Shown here in pieces: positions 43,940 to 52,641 of a DNA stretch of 64,000 nt. The DNA comes from Chitinophaga varians (lineage in GTDB: Bacteria; Bacteroidota; Bacteroidia; Chitinophagales; Chitinophagaceae). The position numbers and the translations under genes were made by a program. How positions within the stretch are numbered: the stretch's first letter is position 1; each line of letters starts with the position of its first letter. The notes under the pieces are model-generated. The model had not been told where the DNA came from. It did not search any database and saw nothing but the letters and a program-made list of their open reading frames with translations. The stretch lies in assembly GCF_014529945.1 (NCBI RefSeq), contig NZ_JACVFB010000007.1, positions 434,001-498,000 of the forward strand. The letters run 5' to 3'.

Positions 43940-45088
43940 TCAATAAAATACCGGAAGTGCAGGGAAATAATAACCTGTATACCGCACTGTTTCTTTCAAT
44001 GCAGCAGTATTGGCGTCATACATCAACCAGCGGTTATCGTTGCTGGCGCCAAACTGGTCGGTGAGCGTGATCACCAGCAGTTCATTACGTGTTGCATTGT
44101 ACCGTACGGCAGAACCGTAGAAATATTGACCGGCAGGCACTGTCAGGAAAGGTGATGAAAGGGATGCCGCATTCCCCGGCACATAACGGTATAGTTGTGT
44201 GCCGCCGTACTCGATGTCGCCACCGATACCGCCGGTAGACTGACGGGCCGCAACAAATACTGCTGATCCATCGGATGTCAGTGAACCGGAGCGCCAGGAC
44301 AGATAAGCCCATGGGTTAGTAGTCGTAAAAGGCAGCTTCACGCGGGACATGGCTAGAGAAGTGGGATTGATGGCTACGAGCGAGTCCTTACCGGTTACCC
44401 AAACGGTGCCGTCATTGGTGCGGGCGAAGCCGGCGTCGCCGATACCAAATTTCTTCGCTATGCTGTAGTCGGACACATTCAGCGCCACTACTCCATCGTC
44501 TTTGGTCATCACGAATACGTAGCTGCCTGCCAGCAGCATATCGCCCGCAGGACCATTGATACCGGATACTTTAGTACCGAGGGACGGTCCTGACAGATTG
44601 ATGCGGTATACGCCGTCCACCGCGCTCAGCAGGCCCCGGGTGGCATCTACGCCTACGAAAGCATAACCTTCACTCTGCGGCAGATTAGTGATCCTGCCTG
44701 TTTCCACCAGGCTATGCGCATCGGTGGCCACCAGCGGCCCACCAACTTTCGCCACCATATATACCTTGTTGTTGTAGATAGTAGCAAACTGCAGTGTGGA
44801 GGTAGTAGGGCCCAGATTTTTACCGGGGTTTTCTGCTTTGTAAATGTCTTTCGCTACTTTATTACTGTCATAGCTATAGTACCAGAGATCGCCGTTGTTG
44901 ACACCATACTGTCCTTCATGTACCATCAGGAAGCCGTTTTCATATTTCCCGAATAGTTTCAGGCCGTGTACAGATTCAGCACTTTCTTTGGTGAGCACTC
45001 CTAATCCGGAGTCGGCATTTTCTTTTTTACAGGCGGCAAACAGGATTAACAGCGAGGCCGCCAGGGCCAAACACTTGATTGATTTCAT
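43940..45088 (-). CDS. DUF5074-type beta-propeller lipoprotein, BtuG-like paralogue
   Basis: A 382-residue lipoprotein (SLLILFAACKKEN, acylated Cys20 or 21). Repeated blades of about 40-45 residues (FATIYNNKVYMVAKVGGP, GSYVFVMTKDDGVVALN, DGTVWVTGKDSLVAINP) indicate a seven- or eight-bladed YncE/DUF5074 propeller. In Bacteroides the BtuG propeller captures B12 at the cell surface and passes it to BtuB. This copy is diverged from the one at 46822 and has its own cobalamin riboswitch. It stands 35 bases before the surface lipoprotein gene. Confidence 0.8.
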   Translation of the reverse strand: MKSIKCLALAASLLILFAACKKENADSGLGVLTKESAESVHGLKLFGKYENGFLMVHEGQYGVNNGDLWYYSYDSNKVAKDIYKAENPGKNLGPTTSTLQFATIYNNKVYMVAKVGGPLVATDAHSLVETGRITNLPQSEGYAFVGVDATRGLLSAVDGVYRINLSGPSLGTKVSGINGPAGDMLLAGSYVFVMTKDDGVVALNVSDYSIAKKFGIGDAGFARTNDGTVWVTGKDSLVAINPTSLAMSRVKLPFTTTNPWAYLSWRSGSLTSDGSAVFVAARQSTGGIGGDIEYGGTQLYRYVPGNAASLSSPFLTVPAGQYFYGSAVRYNATRNELLVITLTDQFGASNDNRWLMYDANTAALKETVRYTGYYFPALPVFY

Positions 45089-45357
45089 AGTTTACAAATT
45101 GTGTGGTTATTTTTAATAAAAAATGAACACATCATAGGGCATCCGATCCTTCATAGGAGGCAAGGGTTATCCATTTTGTTTTTCACTCAAAAACAATTTG
45201 CTACAGTGGCTGCATTTAAGACAGCCCGGGAAACAGTACAGGTTTTCTTTCCCGTACCCGCACGCAGGTGAAACAAAAAAAACAAATACGTGAATATAAA
45301 GCCGGCAGGCCTACATTCTACAGCCTTTCACCCGAAAGCGACGAATGGTAACTACAG

Positions 45358-45562
45358 CTGGCAGGTCTTCTGGCTCTCCTGCTTTTCCGGAAACCTTCCC
45401 ATCTGCAACAGCAGACAGTGGTATGGAGCATACTCCGGAAAAACATCGCCGGGAACAGCCGGCGGGCAGGATTACAGCTACGGGGATAGCTCCGGTTTTA
45501 CACCGGATTCCCTTTTAATGTTCTGCATGAACAGAACAACCAGTTGCTTTACAAACGTACGT
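45358..45562 (-). promoter_or_regulatory. Cobalamin riboswitch 2
   Basis: On the minus strand the element reads AAAAGGGAATCCGGTGTAAA, then CCGGAGCTATCCCCGTAGC and TGTAATCC (the conserved core and B12-box region), followed by CCACTGTCTGC, GGGAAGG and AGCCAGAAGACCTGCC. This is the complete class I cobalamin aptamer order. A peripheral hairpin (TGTTCTG...CAGAACA) lies at its 5' side. It precedes the propeller gene at 45088 with a leader of about 270 bases that contains no other gene; the expression platform is not clear to me. Confidence 0.9.
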
Positions 45563-45582
45563 TAAGTTCCCATCATATCCAA

Positions 45583-45611
45583 TAAAAAACCCGGGGAAAT
45601 CTCCCCGGGCC
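45583..45611 (-). terminator. Terminator of corrinoid module 1
   Basis: On the minus strand CCCGGGGA-gat-TTCCCCGGG forms a strong hairpin followed by TTTTTTATT, about 30 bases after the stop of the PKD lipoprotein gene (45640). It separates module 1 from riboswitch 2, so module 2 depends on its own promoter. Confidence 0.8.
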
Positions 45612-45639
45612 CTGAAATATTTTTCTGTATAAAAACAGC

Positions 45640-46812
45640 CTACAAATTGAGGTCAGTCACACCGATAACTTCAGTAGAAATTTCACCTACCCAACCAGCT
45701 TCTGCACGCATACCGGAATACACGCGAATAAAGTCCACACCCGGCAAACGCACGGAGTTACCTTTCTTGTCCACTGCCCAGTTGATTTTAATACCAGCAT
45801 TGGGGTCACTGTTCGGCCAGTTATCAGCATAGCCGAATGGGAATGCCGGACTCACATAAAAGCTTCCTTTTCCGGACTGGTCTTTTACATTTTCATCTGT
45901 CAGGCGTGTACCCGTCAACGTGATACTGTCGCCTTTCCACTGCGGATAATAGGGCTGAAGGTGGAACTGGTTGCGTGAGAGATAACCGGATTTGCCCTGA
46001 TTGTCTTTCCAACGGATGTAAGTGGTATCCGTCAGCCATTTATAATCATTATTGGGTGTTGGTGTTTTGTTTTCATTCGGTTTGAAATAGGTAATCTTAT
46101 AGTCGTGGATGGTTTTAGGGCTCTTGTATTCTGAACCGGCGATTTCATACCATTCATCATCCGGCAGGCCATTGCCATTGGCGTCATAGGCCACTTCGAT
46201 AATACCCGCTTCAGACCACTGGGCGAAAGCATTACCGAGCACTTTGAAGTTGAAAGAGTCCGGTACGTTCACAATGGTATGGTCAAATCCCATTACCACA
46301 TAACCACCGAAACCGCCGAGATGGATCATCGTACCAGTCTTCAGCGACTCTTCAGCTTTAGCCGTCATCTTCGCCTGATCATCGCCAGCTTCCCATTTCG
46401 GCAGTTCATGCACAAACTGGCCCGGAGCCGGGAAGTAATCAAACACACGGGCAACACCATTGGTATACTTGCCCGCCGTCACTTTAACAGGAACGGTTAC
46501 ACGTTCTTCACCAACACTATTTTTGGCAAGGAAAGTGAGGGTATAGTCACCTGCTTTGGTGAAAGCATACACGAGTTCTTTCGTGGTAGCAATGGTATCA
46601 TTACCCAGTTTCCACACAAAGGAAGTAGAGGCGTTTTCATTTTTTACGGTAGCGGATACACGCACCAGTTTCATATTGGCGGTCGTCACGCCACCTTGCG
46701 GAACGTTGACAGACACGTCTGGCTTGGCCGTTGGCGTATCATCAGACTTGGAACAGCTACCGGCCAGGAGCACTGCCAGCACAGAAATTGGTAAAAGTTT
46801 GTATTTCATCAT
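45640..46812 (-). CDS. PKD-domain surface lipoprotein, corrinoid module 1
   Basis: A 390-residue lipoprotein (VLAVLLAGSCSKSDD). After the lipobox there is a PKD-like domain at about 35-115 (VSATVKNENASTSFVWKLGN, AGDYTLTFLAKNSVGEE). It is followed by the ~250-residue domain shared with the protein at 42969 (GGFGGYVVMGFDHTIVN, AYDANGNGLPDDEWYEIAGS, WKDNQGKSGYLSRNQFH, GEISTEVIGVTDLNL). It lies 9 bases behind the BtuG-like gene and ahead of a strong terminator. Probable role: surface accessory to corrinoid capture. The name of the family is uncertain; a BtuH-like B12-binding function is a hypothesis. Confidence 0.8.
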   Translation of the reverse strand: MMKYKLLPISVLAVLLAGSCSKSDDTPTAKPDVSVNVPQGGVTTANMKLVRVSATVKNENASTSFVWKLGNDTIATTKELVYAFTKAGDYTLTFLAKNSVGEERVTVPVKVTAGKYTNGVARVFDYFPAPGQFVHELPKWEAGDDQAKMTAKAEESLKTGTMIHLGGFGGYVVMGFDHTIVNVPDSFNFKVLGNAFAQWSEAGIIEVAYDANGNGLPDDEWYEIAGSEYKSPKTIHDYKITYFKPNENKTPTPNNDYKWLTDTTYIRWKDNQGKSGYLSRNQFHLQPYYPQWKGDSITLTGTRLTDENVKDQSGKGSFYVSPAFPFGYADNWPNSDPNAGIKINWAVDKKGNSVRLPGVDFIRVYSGMRAEAGWVGEISTEVIGVTDLNL

Positions 46813-46821
46813 GGTTGAGTT

Positions 46822-47979
46822 TTATTGTTTTGCAGGAAGGAAGACAAAATGCGCCGGGATATCACCGGTAATCACCGACCATCTCTTTTTGCCCGTTTTA
46901 TCGAAACAATAGAGCGTACCGGGAGACACATAATCACGGGCGTCTGTTACGTAGATATCTTTGGTTTCGGGATCTACCATGATACCATAAGGCATTTTAA
47001 TATTTCTCTCCGTACCATCGGTAATGAAATTGCCGGACAGCAGGGTCTCTGTTTTCACATTCACCATGGCGTAGTTAATCTTCCAGGAAGCAGTATTGTA
47101 GCTGTATTCAGAACCATACAGATAGGCCGTGTCCCCGGCGATGCAAAGATTGCTCGCGGCAACGGCGAAGCGGTTTTTGACCGCGTCGGTCTTCGTATCC
47201 ACCACATACAGCGCGGAAGGCCTGCTATAGTAGTCTCCCCTGCTGGTCACGTACAAATCGCCGTCGCTGTCTGCTTTCAACCGATGCAGGTTAATGTCCA
47301 CATGGATTTTTTTGATCTCCTTAAACGTCGTCAGGTCAATGACGGATATCGTACTGTCGTAGTCCGGCGGACGATAACCACCGGAATTGGCCACATACAG
47401 TTTGTTGCCTATCACGGCCATCTCTTCCGGCTGGTAGCCTACTTCCACTTTACGGGTGATCTGCAGCGTGGCGGTATCCACTTCTGCCACAATACCCAGC
47501 GGTGAACGTGGGTCTATCACTACGGGGCCAGCATAGGAGCTGATATAGGCTTTCCCGTTAGCAAATGCAAGATAACGGCAGTTTTGCAGATCGATCTGCT
47601 GTATACGCCTGGCCGTCGCAGCATCCAACACTTCCACCTTGTTGGACACATTAATGACAGCGTATAACTTACTGCCGTATATCTTGATATCATTACCCAC
47701 GTCGCCCAGCTCCTTTACGACGTTAGGATTCACTTCTGCATAGATATTTTTCTTATACACCCCGGTGGTAAAGTCAAAGAAATCGAGGGTACATTTGTTG
47801 CTCCCCATATTACCTTCATTGAGGAGATAAAAACCTTTGTACTTTTGATGTGCAACCGGTGTATCCACGGGCGTTACCACGGGCGGCACAATATAATCCC
47901 CGTTACGACACCCCGCCATTCCCAGCACTGTCAACACAGCAGCGGTCCTGATAAAACGTAATTGTTTAATCATCTTCAT
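46822..47979 (-). CDS. BtuG-like beta-propeller lipoprotein
   Basis: A 385-residue lipoprotein (AAVLTVLGMAGCRNGDY, lipobox MAGC). The DUF5074/YncE-type propeller shows blades such as GFYLLNEGNMGSNKCTLDFF, GSKLYAVINVSNKVEVLD and GNKLYVANSGG. LLNEGNMGSN at the first blade is typical of this family. Its start codon overlaps the BtuB-like stop (TAATG), giving translational coupling. Partnership with a TonB receptor under a cobalamin riboswitch supports the role known for Bacteroides BtuG: high-affinity B12 capture on the cell surface. Confidence 0.87.
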   Translation of the reverse strand: MKMIKQLRFIRTAAVLTVLGMAGCRNGDYIVPPVVTPVDTPVAHQKYKGFYLLNEGNMGSNKCTLDFFDFTTGVYKKNIYAEVNPNVVKELGDVGNDIKIYGSKLYAVINVSNKVEVLDAATARRIQQIDLQNCRYLAFANGKAYISSYAGPVVIDPRSPLGIVAEVDTATLQITRKVEVGYQPEEMAVIGNKLYVANSGGYRPPDYDSTISVIDLTTFKEIKKIHVDINLHRLKADSDGDLYVTSRGDYYSRPSALYVVDTKTDAVKNRFAVAASNLCIAGDTAYLYGSEYSYNTASWKINYAMVNVKTETLLSGNFITDGTERNIKMPYGIMVDPETKDIYVTDARDYVSPGTLYCFDKTGKKRWSVITGDIPAHFVFLPAKQ

Positions 47980-49994
47980 TAAATATTTACAGAGAGAATA
48001 AATTTGAAGTTCCTTCCCGGCATCGGGTAGTTGATCACCACATCGTAATACTGGTTCAACAGGTTATTGACCTGCGCCGTAAGCCGGAAGCGGGTTTTAT
48101 TAACCGTGCGTGCATACGCCAGCGATACATCACTGGTATACCATGGCAGTGCATAGTTCTCCGGTATATTGGCCTTTGCATTGTAACGTTCGCCGGTATA
48201 CACAAAACTGTAGTTTACGTCCCAGGCTTTGTACAGGCCGCCTATGATCAGCGAGCCGCTGTGCCAGGGGATGTAGGGGATCTGATGGCCGTAAAACGAA
48301 TCTGACTTATCGGTGTAATCGCGGGCTTCCTGGTAGGTATAGGTAGCACGTGTGGTCACCTGCAGCTCTTCCAGCACCTGCCATGCCGCTCTGGCTTTTA
48401 CATCTATGCCTTTGATTTTCACAAAGCCGAGATTCATCATGGTCCAGCGGAACTGACTGGCGCCCGGTACCGCCACGATCTTGTCGGTCACTTCGTTGTA
48501 GTATACGTCTGTCTCCATGCCTATCTCCTGCAATACTTTCCCGTGGAAGGTATGATTCCAGGTAAGGCCGGTATTGTACTGTGTTGTGAACTCGGGTTTC
48601 AGGTTGGAGTTGCCGATATCCGTATAGTAGAGGTCATTAAAGGTCGGCATCCTGAAAATGCGCTTATAGAAAGATCTCCAGGTGACCGGTATTTTATTGA
48701 ACGGCTGCCACGATACAAAAACTGCCGGTGTCAGCTCCTGTCGGAAAGGCGACGCGGCATTACGTTTCACCTGTTCGTTCATGTTGGTGTTCAACAGGCT
48801 GGCCTGTGCGCTGAAACGCTGGAAGTTGACCGATGTGGCCAGTGCTACCAGGGTGGTAAAGCGCTGGGGATAGGAGAAATTTTTCAGGTCCGCATTCAGT
48901 TTGTTCCATTGAAAGTCGCCCGACAGTCCCACATTCCACCATTTAGTGACGGTAAACTGATTGGCCGCCGACAGGTACACTTCCTGCTGGTAGTAGCAGT
49001 TCTCTGTATAGTAGGCAGTATCCGGCGCCAGGTAATGCGTATAGTCGTACGCGTATTTACCGTTGAGCATCAGGCTGTATCTGGGGGAGATATCTTTACG
49101 CCAGGAAGACTGAACGAAGAAGTTACGGTCCCATTGGCGGTCCACGTGTTTGAACAGGTTGTTGGCCATAAAGCCGGGCAGGCCGCGTTCCGAATCATAG
49201 AAATATATTTTGGAGCTCCATTCGCCGCGGTCCATCACGCCATGCAGGCTGCCTTCCAGCCGGAAGGCGTTGATATCGCCATTTTTGCGGACAGCGGTTG
49301 TATCGTATCCGGCGGCAGGGTTATGTGCATCTGTTTTCCGGTAGCGGAATTTATAGCGGCCGTTGGCGTTGGTCCATTCTCCGCTAAAAGACGCTGCCAC
49401 GCGGTTGCTGATCTTTTCCTGCCATAGTATCGAGGGGTTGACGAGGCCAAAGGAACCGGTTTTAAAAGTACCTCTCAGGTGTCTTTTTTCTCCTTGTGCG
49501 AAACGGGGTTTGAGGGTAGAGAGATAGATGGACCCTGAGGAGCCATAGTCTTTTGCCGGTTGGAAGATGCTGCTTTTCTGACCGTTATACAGGGTGATCT
49601 CCTCCATGTTGTCGAGCGAGAACCTGCCCAGGTCTACCACGCCGTTTTGGGCGTTGCCCAGTTCAATTCCGTCATAGAACACGCCGGTATGGTTGGTGCC
49701 CATACTGCGTACGTCTACTGTTTTCAGGCCACCGATGCCGCCATAGTCCTTTATCTGGATACCCGAGAAGAAGCGCAGTGCGTCTGCTACAGACTGCGCA
49801 TTCAGCCGCTGTAGTTCCGCCCCTTTCAGCTGTTGCCCGGGTGCTATTTCCTTACCGCCCCGGGGGGCAATGACGGCCACTTCCCGCAGGTCTTTGGTGC
49901 GGGTGCTGTCGGATGGCTGCTGTGCTATCACAGACACAATAGGACATCCTGCGAGCACTGCATACAGGGTACTCCTCAGTAGGGGGATACGCAT
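47979..49994 (-). CDS. btuB: BtuB-like TonB-dependent corrinoid receptor
   Basis: A 671-residue outer-membrane receptor with a signal peptide ending near VSVIAQQ. The plug domain has LKGAELQRLNAQSVADALRF, VDVRSMGTNHTGVFYDGIEL and SGSIYLSTLKPRF. A 22-strand barrel follows, ending in FKFILSVNI. It lacks the long carboxypeptidase-like domain of SusC proteins, in keeping with BtuB-type receptors. A cobalamin riboswitch at 50130-50315 precedes it and a BtuG-like lipoprotein follows it. Expression should fall when B12 is plentiful. Confidence 0.9.
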   Translation of the reverse strand: MRIPLLRSTLYAVLAGCPIVSVIAQQPSDSTRTKDLREVAVIAPRGGKEIAPGQQLKGAELQRLNAQSVADALRFFSGIQIKDYGGIGGLKTVDVRSMGTNHTGVFYDGIELGNAQNGVVDLGRFSLDNMEEITLYNGQKSSIFQPAKDYGSSGSIYLSTLKPRFAQGEKRHLRGTFKTGSFGLVNPSILWQEKISNRVAASFSGEWTNANGRYKFRYRKTDAHNPAAGYDTTAVRKNGDINAFRLEGSLHGVMDRGEWSSKIYFYDSERGLPGFMANNLFKHVDRQWDRNFFVQSSWRKDISPRYSLMLNGKYAYDYTHYLAPDTAYYTENCYYQQEVYLSAANQFTVTKWWNVGLSGDFQWNKLNADLKNFSYPQRFTTLVALATSVNFQRFSAQASLLNTNMNEQVKRNAASPFRQELTPAVFVSWQPFNKIPVTWRSFYKRIFRMPTFNDLYYTDIGNSNLKPEFTTQYNTGLTWNHTFHGKVLQEIGMETDVYYNEVTDKIVAVPGASQFRWTMMNLGFVKIKGIDVKARAAWQVLEELQVTTRATYTYQEARDYTDKSDSFYGHQIPYIPWHSGSLIIGGLYKAWDVNYSFVYTGERYNAKANIPENYALPWYTSDVSLAYARTVNKTRFRLTAQVNNLLNQYYDVVINYPMPGRNFKFILSVNI

Positions 49995-50129
49995 GTTAAT
50001 TCACCGTTTTGATAGTTCATCCAACGGCCTTCGTAACAGGAAATAAAATCAAGGTAGATAATAGCAGGTGTCAGTCCTGCAACATGACTCATTTCCAAGC
50101 CTCATTCCACGAAGGCTTAAAAAAACAAA

Positions 50130-50315
50130 TGCATGGCAGGTATTCTGACTTATCTCTGCGCTGAGCGGCCTTCCCATTGAATTTTCAACAGTGGCCCGAT
50201 GGTTGCCCAGGCGTTTATAGAGAATTACAGCAGCGGGACTGTCCCGGATTTACACCGGTGTTCCCTTTTAATCACCCCGCACCGCAACGGAGGGGGTAAA
50301 CCATTGCGGTGCGAA
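50130..50315 (-). promoter_or_regulatory. Cobalamin riboswitch 1
   Basis: On the minus strand the core reads AAAAGGGAACACCGGTGTAA, then ATCCGGGACAGTCCCGCTGC and TGTAATTC, followed by CCACTGTTG, GGGAAGG and AGTCAGAATACCTGCC. This is the class I cobalamin aptamer order. A long peripheral stem (CGCACCGCAA...TTGCGGTGCG) sits at the 5' side. It lies ~135 bases upstream of the BtuB-like gene. The gap 49995-50337 holds only this element. Confidence 0.92.
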
Positions 50316-50337
50316 GGTAGTGGTTTAATTTATTTCT

Positions 50338-50970
50338 TCAAAAAGTTGTCAGCAGCTTATGGTCGATCGCGCATTTGATGAGCATAGCAGTGTTACGGGC
50401 TTTTAGTTTGCCCAGCAGGTTACGGCGATGGCTGTCTACCGTATCGCTGCTGATGAACAGCTTTTCAGCTATTTCGTGGTTCGTATGTCCGTTGGCGATC
50501 AGCCAGAGCACTTCTTTTTCCCTTTTGGTGATGTGCAGCTCCCTTGTGCGGGCTACGCCGGCAGCGGTCTGCAGTTCGGCGGCCAATACGGCGGAGAGGT
50601 AGGTGTGACCGCTATAGACATCATGAATCGCTTTCAGCAGCTCTTCTTTATCGGCATTTTTCATCAGGCAGCCGCTGGCGCCGCTGTCCATCATATCCTG
50701 AATGCCGCGGCCGTCTTTATGGTAGCTGAGTCCCAGCACCATCGTGTCGGGATGGTTCTTTTTAATCAGGTGACATAATTCTGCCCCGGCAATGTCGGGC
50801 AGCATGGTGTCGAGCAGTACGACATCGGCCTGGTGGTGCAGCAGGAAATTAAGGCAAGACTCCCCGGTCCTTGTTTCTCCTGCCAGTTCTATATCTTTTT
50901 CATAACTGAGTAAAGCGCGTAGTCCCTCTAATATCAATGGATGATCATCCACAAAGTATAATCTGATCAT
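50338..50970 (-). CDS. NarL-type response regulator without a neighbouring kinase
   Basis: A 210-residue protein. The receiver domain has the acidic pair in LYFVDDHPLILEGL, phospho-acceptor Asp54 (VVLLDTMLPDIAG) and a C-terminal LuxR-type HTH (LHITKREKEVLWLIANGHTN, IAEKLFISSDTVDSHRRN). No histidine kinase gene adjoins it. It lies 130 bases downstream of lanC on the same strand, so it may be read through from the lanthipeptide operon or belong to it functionally, but no direct link is visible. Confidence 0.9.
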   Translation of the reverse strand: MIRLYFVDDHPLILEGLRALLSYEKDIELAGETRTGESCLNFLLHHQADVVLLDTMLPDIAGAELCHLIKKNHPDTMVLGLSYHKDGRGIQDMMDSGASGCLMKNADKEELLKAIHDVYSGHTYLSAVLAAELQTAAGVARTRELHITKREKEVLWLIANGHTNHEIAEKLFISSDTVDSHRRNLLGKLKARNTAMLIKCAIDHKLLTTF

Positions 50971-51099
50971 GGTTTTTCATATTTGCTGTAACGTTGGCAT
51001 GCATCGGCATGGCATCTCCGGGTAAACCGTGTGTTTTAGATTTCATTTACTACCCGTAATTTATAAAAAAAAGAAAGATGAAAACGTATCATGAAAAGT

Positions 51100-52320
51100 T
51101 TACGAAATCAGCAGGCTATTGTTCCATCCCGGCTTAACTTCCGGCTGAAGGAAACCCATTAATGACAGTCCCACGCCGGCAATACCTTCCAGTACATTGT
51201 AGCTGTCGTAATAACCGGGGTGATGAAAAAATTTATACCCGGCAGGCCCATCCTTCCAGGTATTCATGCTGAGTGTTACTTGCAGCCATCTTTCAGCGGC
51301 TTTTTCTATGACCGGGTCATCGGTGTCTATAGCGGCCTGTTGCAATATGTGCGCCACACCTGCGCTACCGTGACAGATACAAGCGTCATGCACGGCCCCG
51401 TTTTGGGCATCGCGGTGTTGCGCGATATCACGCAGCATGGCCAGTGCGATCTCGTTGTAATCTGCCCGTTGCAGGCGTTTTCCGGCCCCTAACAGAGCGG
51501 AAGCAATGCCCAGATCGCCATAACACCAGCCGAGGCGACTGTGAGCGTCGCCCACCGTAACGCCTGATGCCTCTGTCAATACCGGGTACCATGATTCAGC
51601 GCCACCGCCATGGCTTTTTTTGTTGGAGATCAGCCAGCTAATGCCTCCTTCTATGAGAGGCAACACCCTGTCGCGCGCAATGCCTTTTTCGTATATCCGT
51701 CCAAGTATGGCAATGATAGCCGGTACGCCATGGGCCAGCCCAAGATTGTACAAATCCTTGTTGGGGTATTGTTCGCTCTGTGAGGAAAACATGTCCTTCC
51801 AGGTGATGCCCGCAGGAAAGCGGTGCGCCGATTGTTCGAGGTAACCAACAAAGCGCTCCAGTATGGGTGTGGCCACTGGCAGCGGCCGTTCCAGAAAATA
51901 AAGTGCCGTGCCCAGTCCCTCGTGTAGAAAATCGTTTTTGCCGGCAAGCAAAGATTCTTCCATAAAGGCGGCTACCATCAGGTCTATTTCCCCGAAAGCA
52001 TCTTCCACATCATCTTCTTCTATGAACCCCATCTGCGTGAGATGTTGTACACACCAGGCCACGCCGGACACACCGCCACAGAAAGAACCGTTCAGCGGCT
52101 GTTCAGACAAAGCCTGAATGCTCTTTTGTATAATAAACAACACCTTGTCCAGATGCTCATCACGGGAAGTAAGCTGATAATAATACGCATAAAACAAGGC
52201 GCAGCCGGTATATCCTCCCAGAAGCCCGGCATTGTTATCGTTGGCAGTAAAGTCATCCAGTTCCCGGCTGATATTTTCCAGCACGGCGTTCATGTCGTCT
52301 TTGTAATCCATGTAATCCAT
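51100..52320 (-). CDS. lanC: LanC lanthionine cyclase
   Basis: A 406-residue LanC-like cyclase. Zinc ligands are Cys266 in LGWCYGDLG and the Cys316-His317 pair in CICHGSAGVAH. NLGLAHGVPAI supplies the conserved His197-Gly. GSFCGGVSGVAW and GLGTALYFL are further double-helical barrel glycine motifs. It would catalyse addition of Cys thiols to dehydroalanine/dehydrobutyrine made by LanB. It follows three precursor genes on the same strand, with a hairpin repeat in the gap. The start at 52320 is used; ATGs 9 and 27 bases inside are alternatives. Confidence 0.92.
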   Translation of the reverse strand: MDYMDYKDDMNAVLENISRELDDFTANDNNAGLLGGYTGCALFYAYYYQLTSRDEHLDKVLFIIQKSIQALSEQPLNGSFCGGVSGVAWCVQHLTQMGFIEEDDVEDAFGEIDLMVAAFMEESLLAGKNDFLHEGLGTALYFLERPLPVATPILERFVGYLEQSAHRFPAGITWKDMFSSQSEQYPNKDLYNLGLAHGVPAIIAILGRIYEKGIARDRVLPLIEGGISWLISNKKSHGGGAESWYPVLTEASGVTVGDAHSRLGWCYGDLGIASALLGAGKRLQRADYNEIALAMLRDIAQHRDAQNGAVHDACICHGSAGVAHILQQAAIDTDDPVIEKAAERWLQVTLSMNTWKDGPAGYKFFHHPGYYDSYNVLEGIAGVGLSLMGFLQPEVKPGWNNSLLIS

Positions 52321-52340
52321 CGTTCCTGAATATAAAGGTT

Positions 52341-52432
52341 CCCAGGGCTAAAGCGCTGGGCTAAGAATGTGGTGAACAGCGTTGTTATGCATACCCTAAA
52401 ACATAATAGCCCCGGGCATGAACCCGGGGCAT
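52341..52432. repeat. Paired GGGCTGAAGCCC-type hairpins between precursors and lanC
   Basis: The first hairpin is CCCAGGGCTAAAGCGCTGGG (52341-52360), the second CCCCGGG-catgaa-CCCGGGG (52410-52430). On the minus strand the second is followed by CTATTATGTTTT. It may cause partial termination and thereby lower lanC expression relative to the precursors. Same repeat family as at 16362 and 42893. Confidence 0.65.
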
Positions 52433-52452
52433 CTGTAATCCGTGAATTCCGT

Positions 52453-52611
52453 TTAATACAAGCAGGAGTCTACACTGCAGATGGGAGCACCAGTGCTTAC
52501 GCACTTCATGGAACCCGCGCGGTTGTCTACACCGGCTGTCTGCACGTTTTTGCTGAGATCAGATACTTTGATCTTGCCCAGGCTGAGTTTTTTTTCAGTT
52601 TGCTTTTTCAT
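52453..52611 (-). CDS. Class I lanthipeptide precursor 1
   Basis: A 52-residue peptide. The leader carries KKLSLGKIKVSDLSKN and the core runs from about residue 34 with Cys37, Cys45 and Cys50, together with Ser39, Thr40, Ser46 and Ser49. Its end is GAPICSVDSCLY. The leader is nearly identical to that of precursor 2, and the core end GAPICSVDSC is shared exactly. It is the precursor closest to lanC. Ser/Thr would be dehydrated by LanB and the thioether rings closed by LanC; the leader cleavage site is not known. Confidence 0.9.
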   Translation of the reverse strand: MKKQTEKKLSLGKIKVSDLSKNVQTAGVDNRAGSMKCVSTGAPICSVDSCLY

Positions 52612-52641
52612 AAGCTAGCGTTTTTAAAAACAAATGATTGT

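Noticed and set aside
45290..45565. Plus-strand 91-codon ORF across the cobalamin riboswitch
   Set aside because: It is antisense to a conserved RNA element and has no recognisable protein features.
52270..52320. FLAG-tag-like start of LanC (DYKDD)
   Set aside because: Only five residues match and the surrounding sequence is natural; coincidence.
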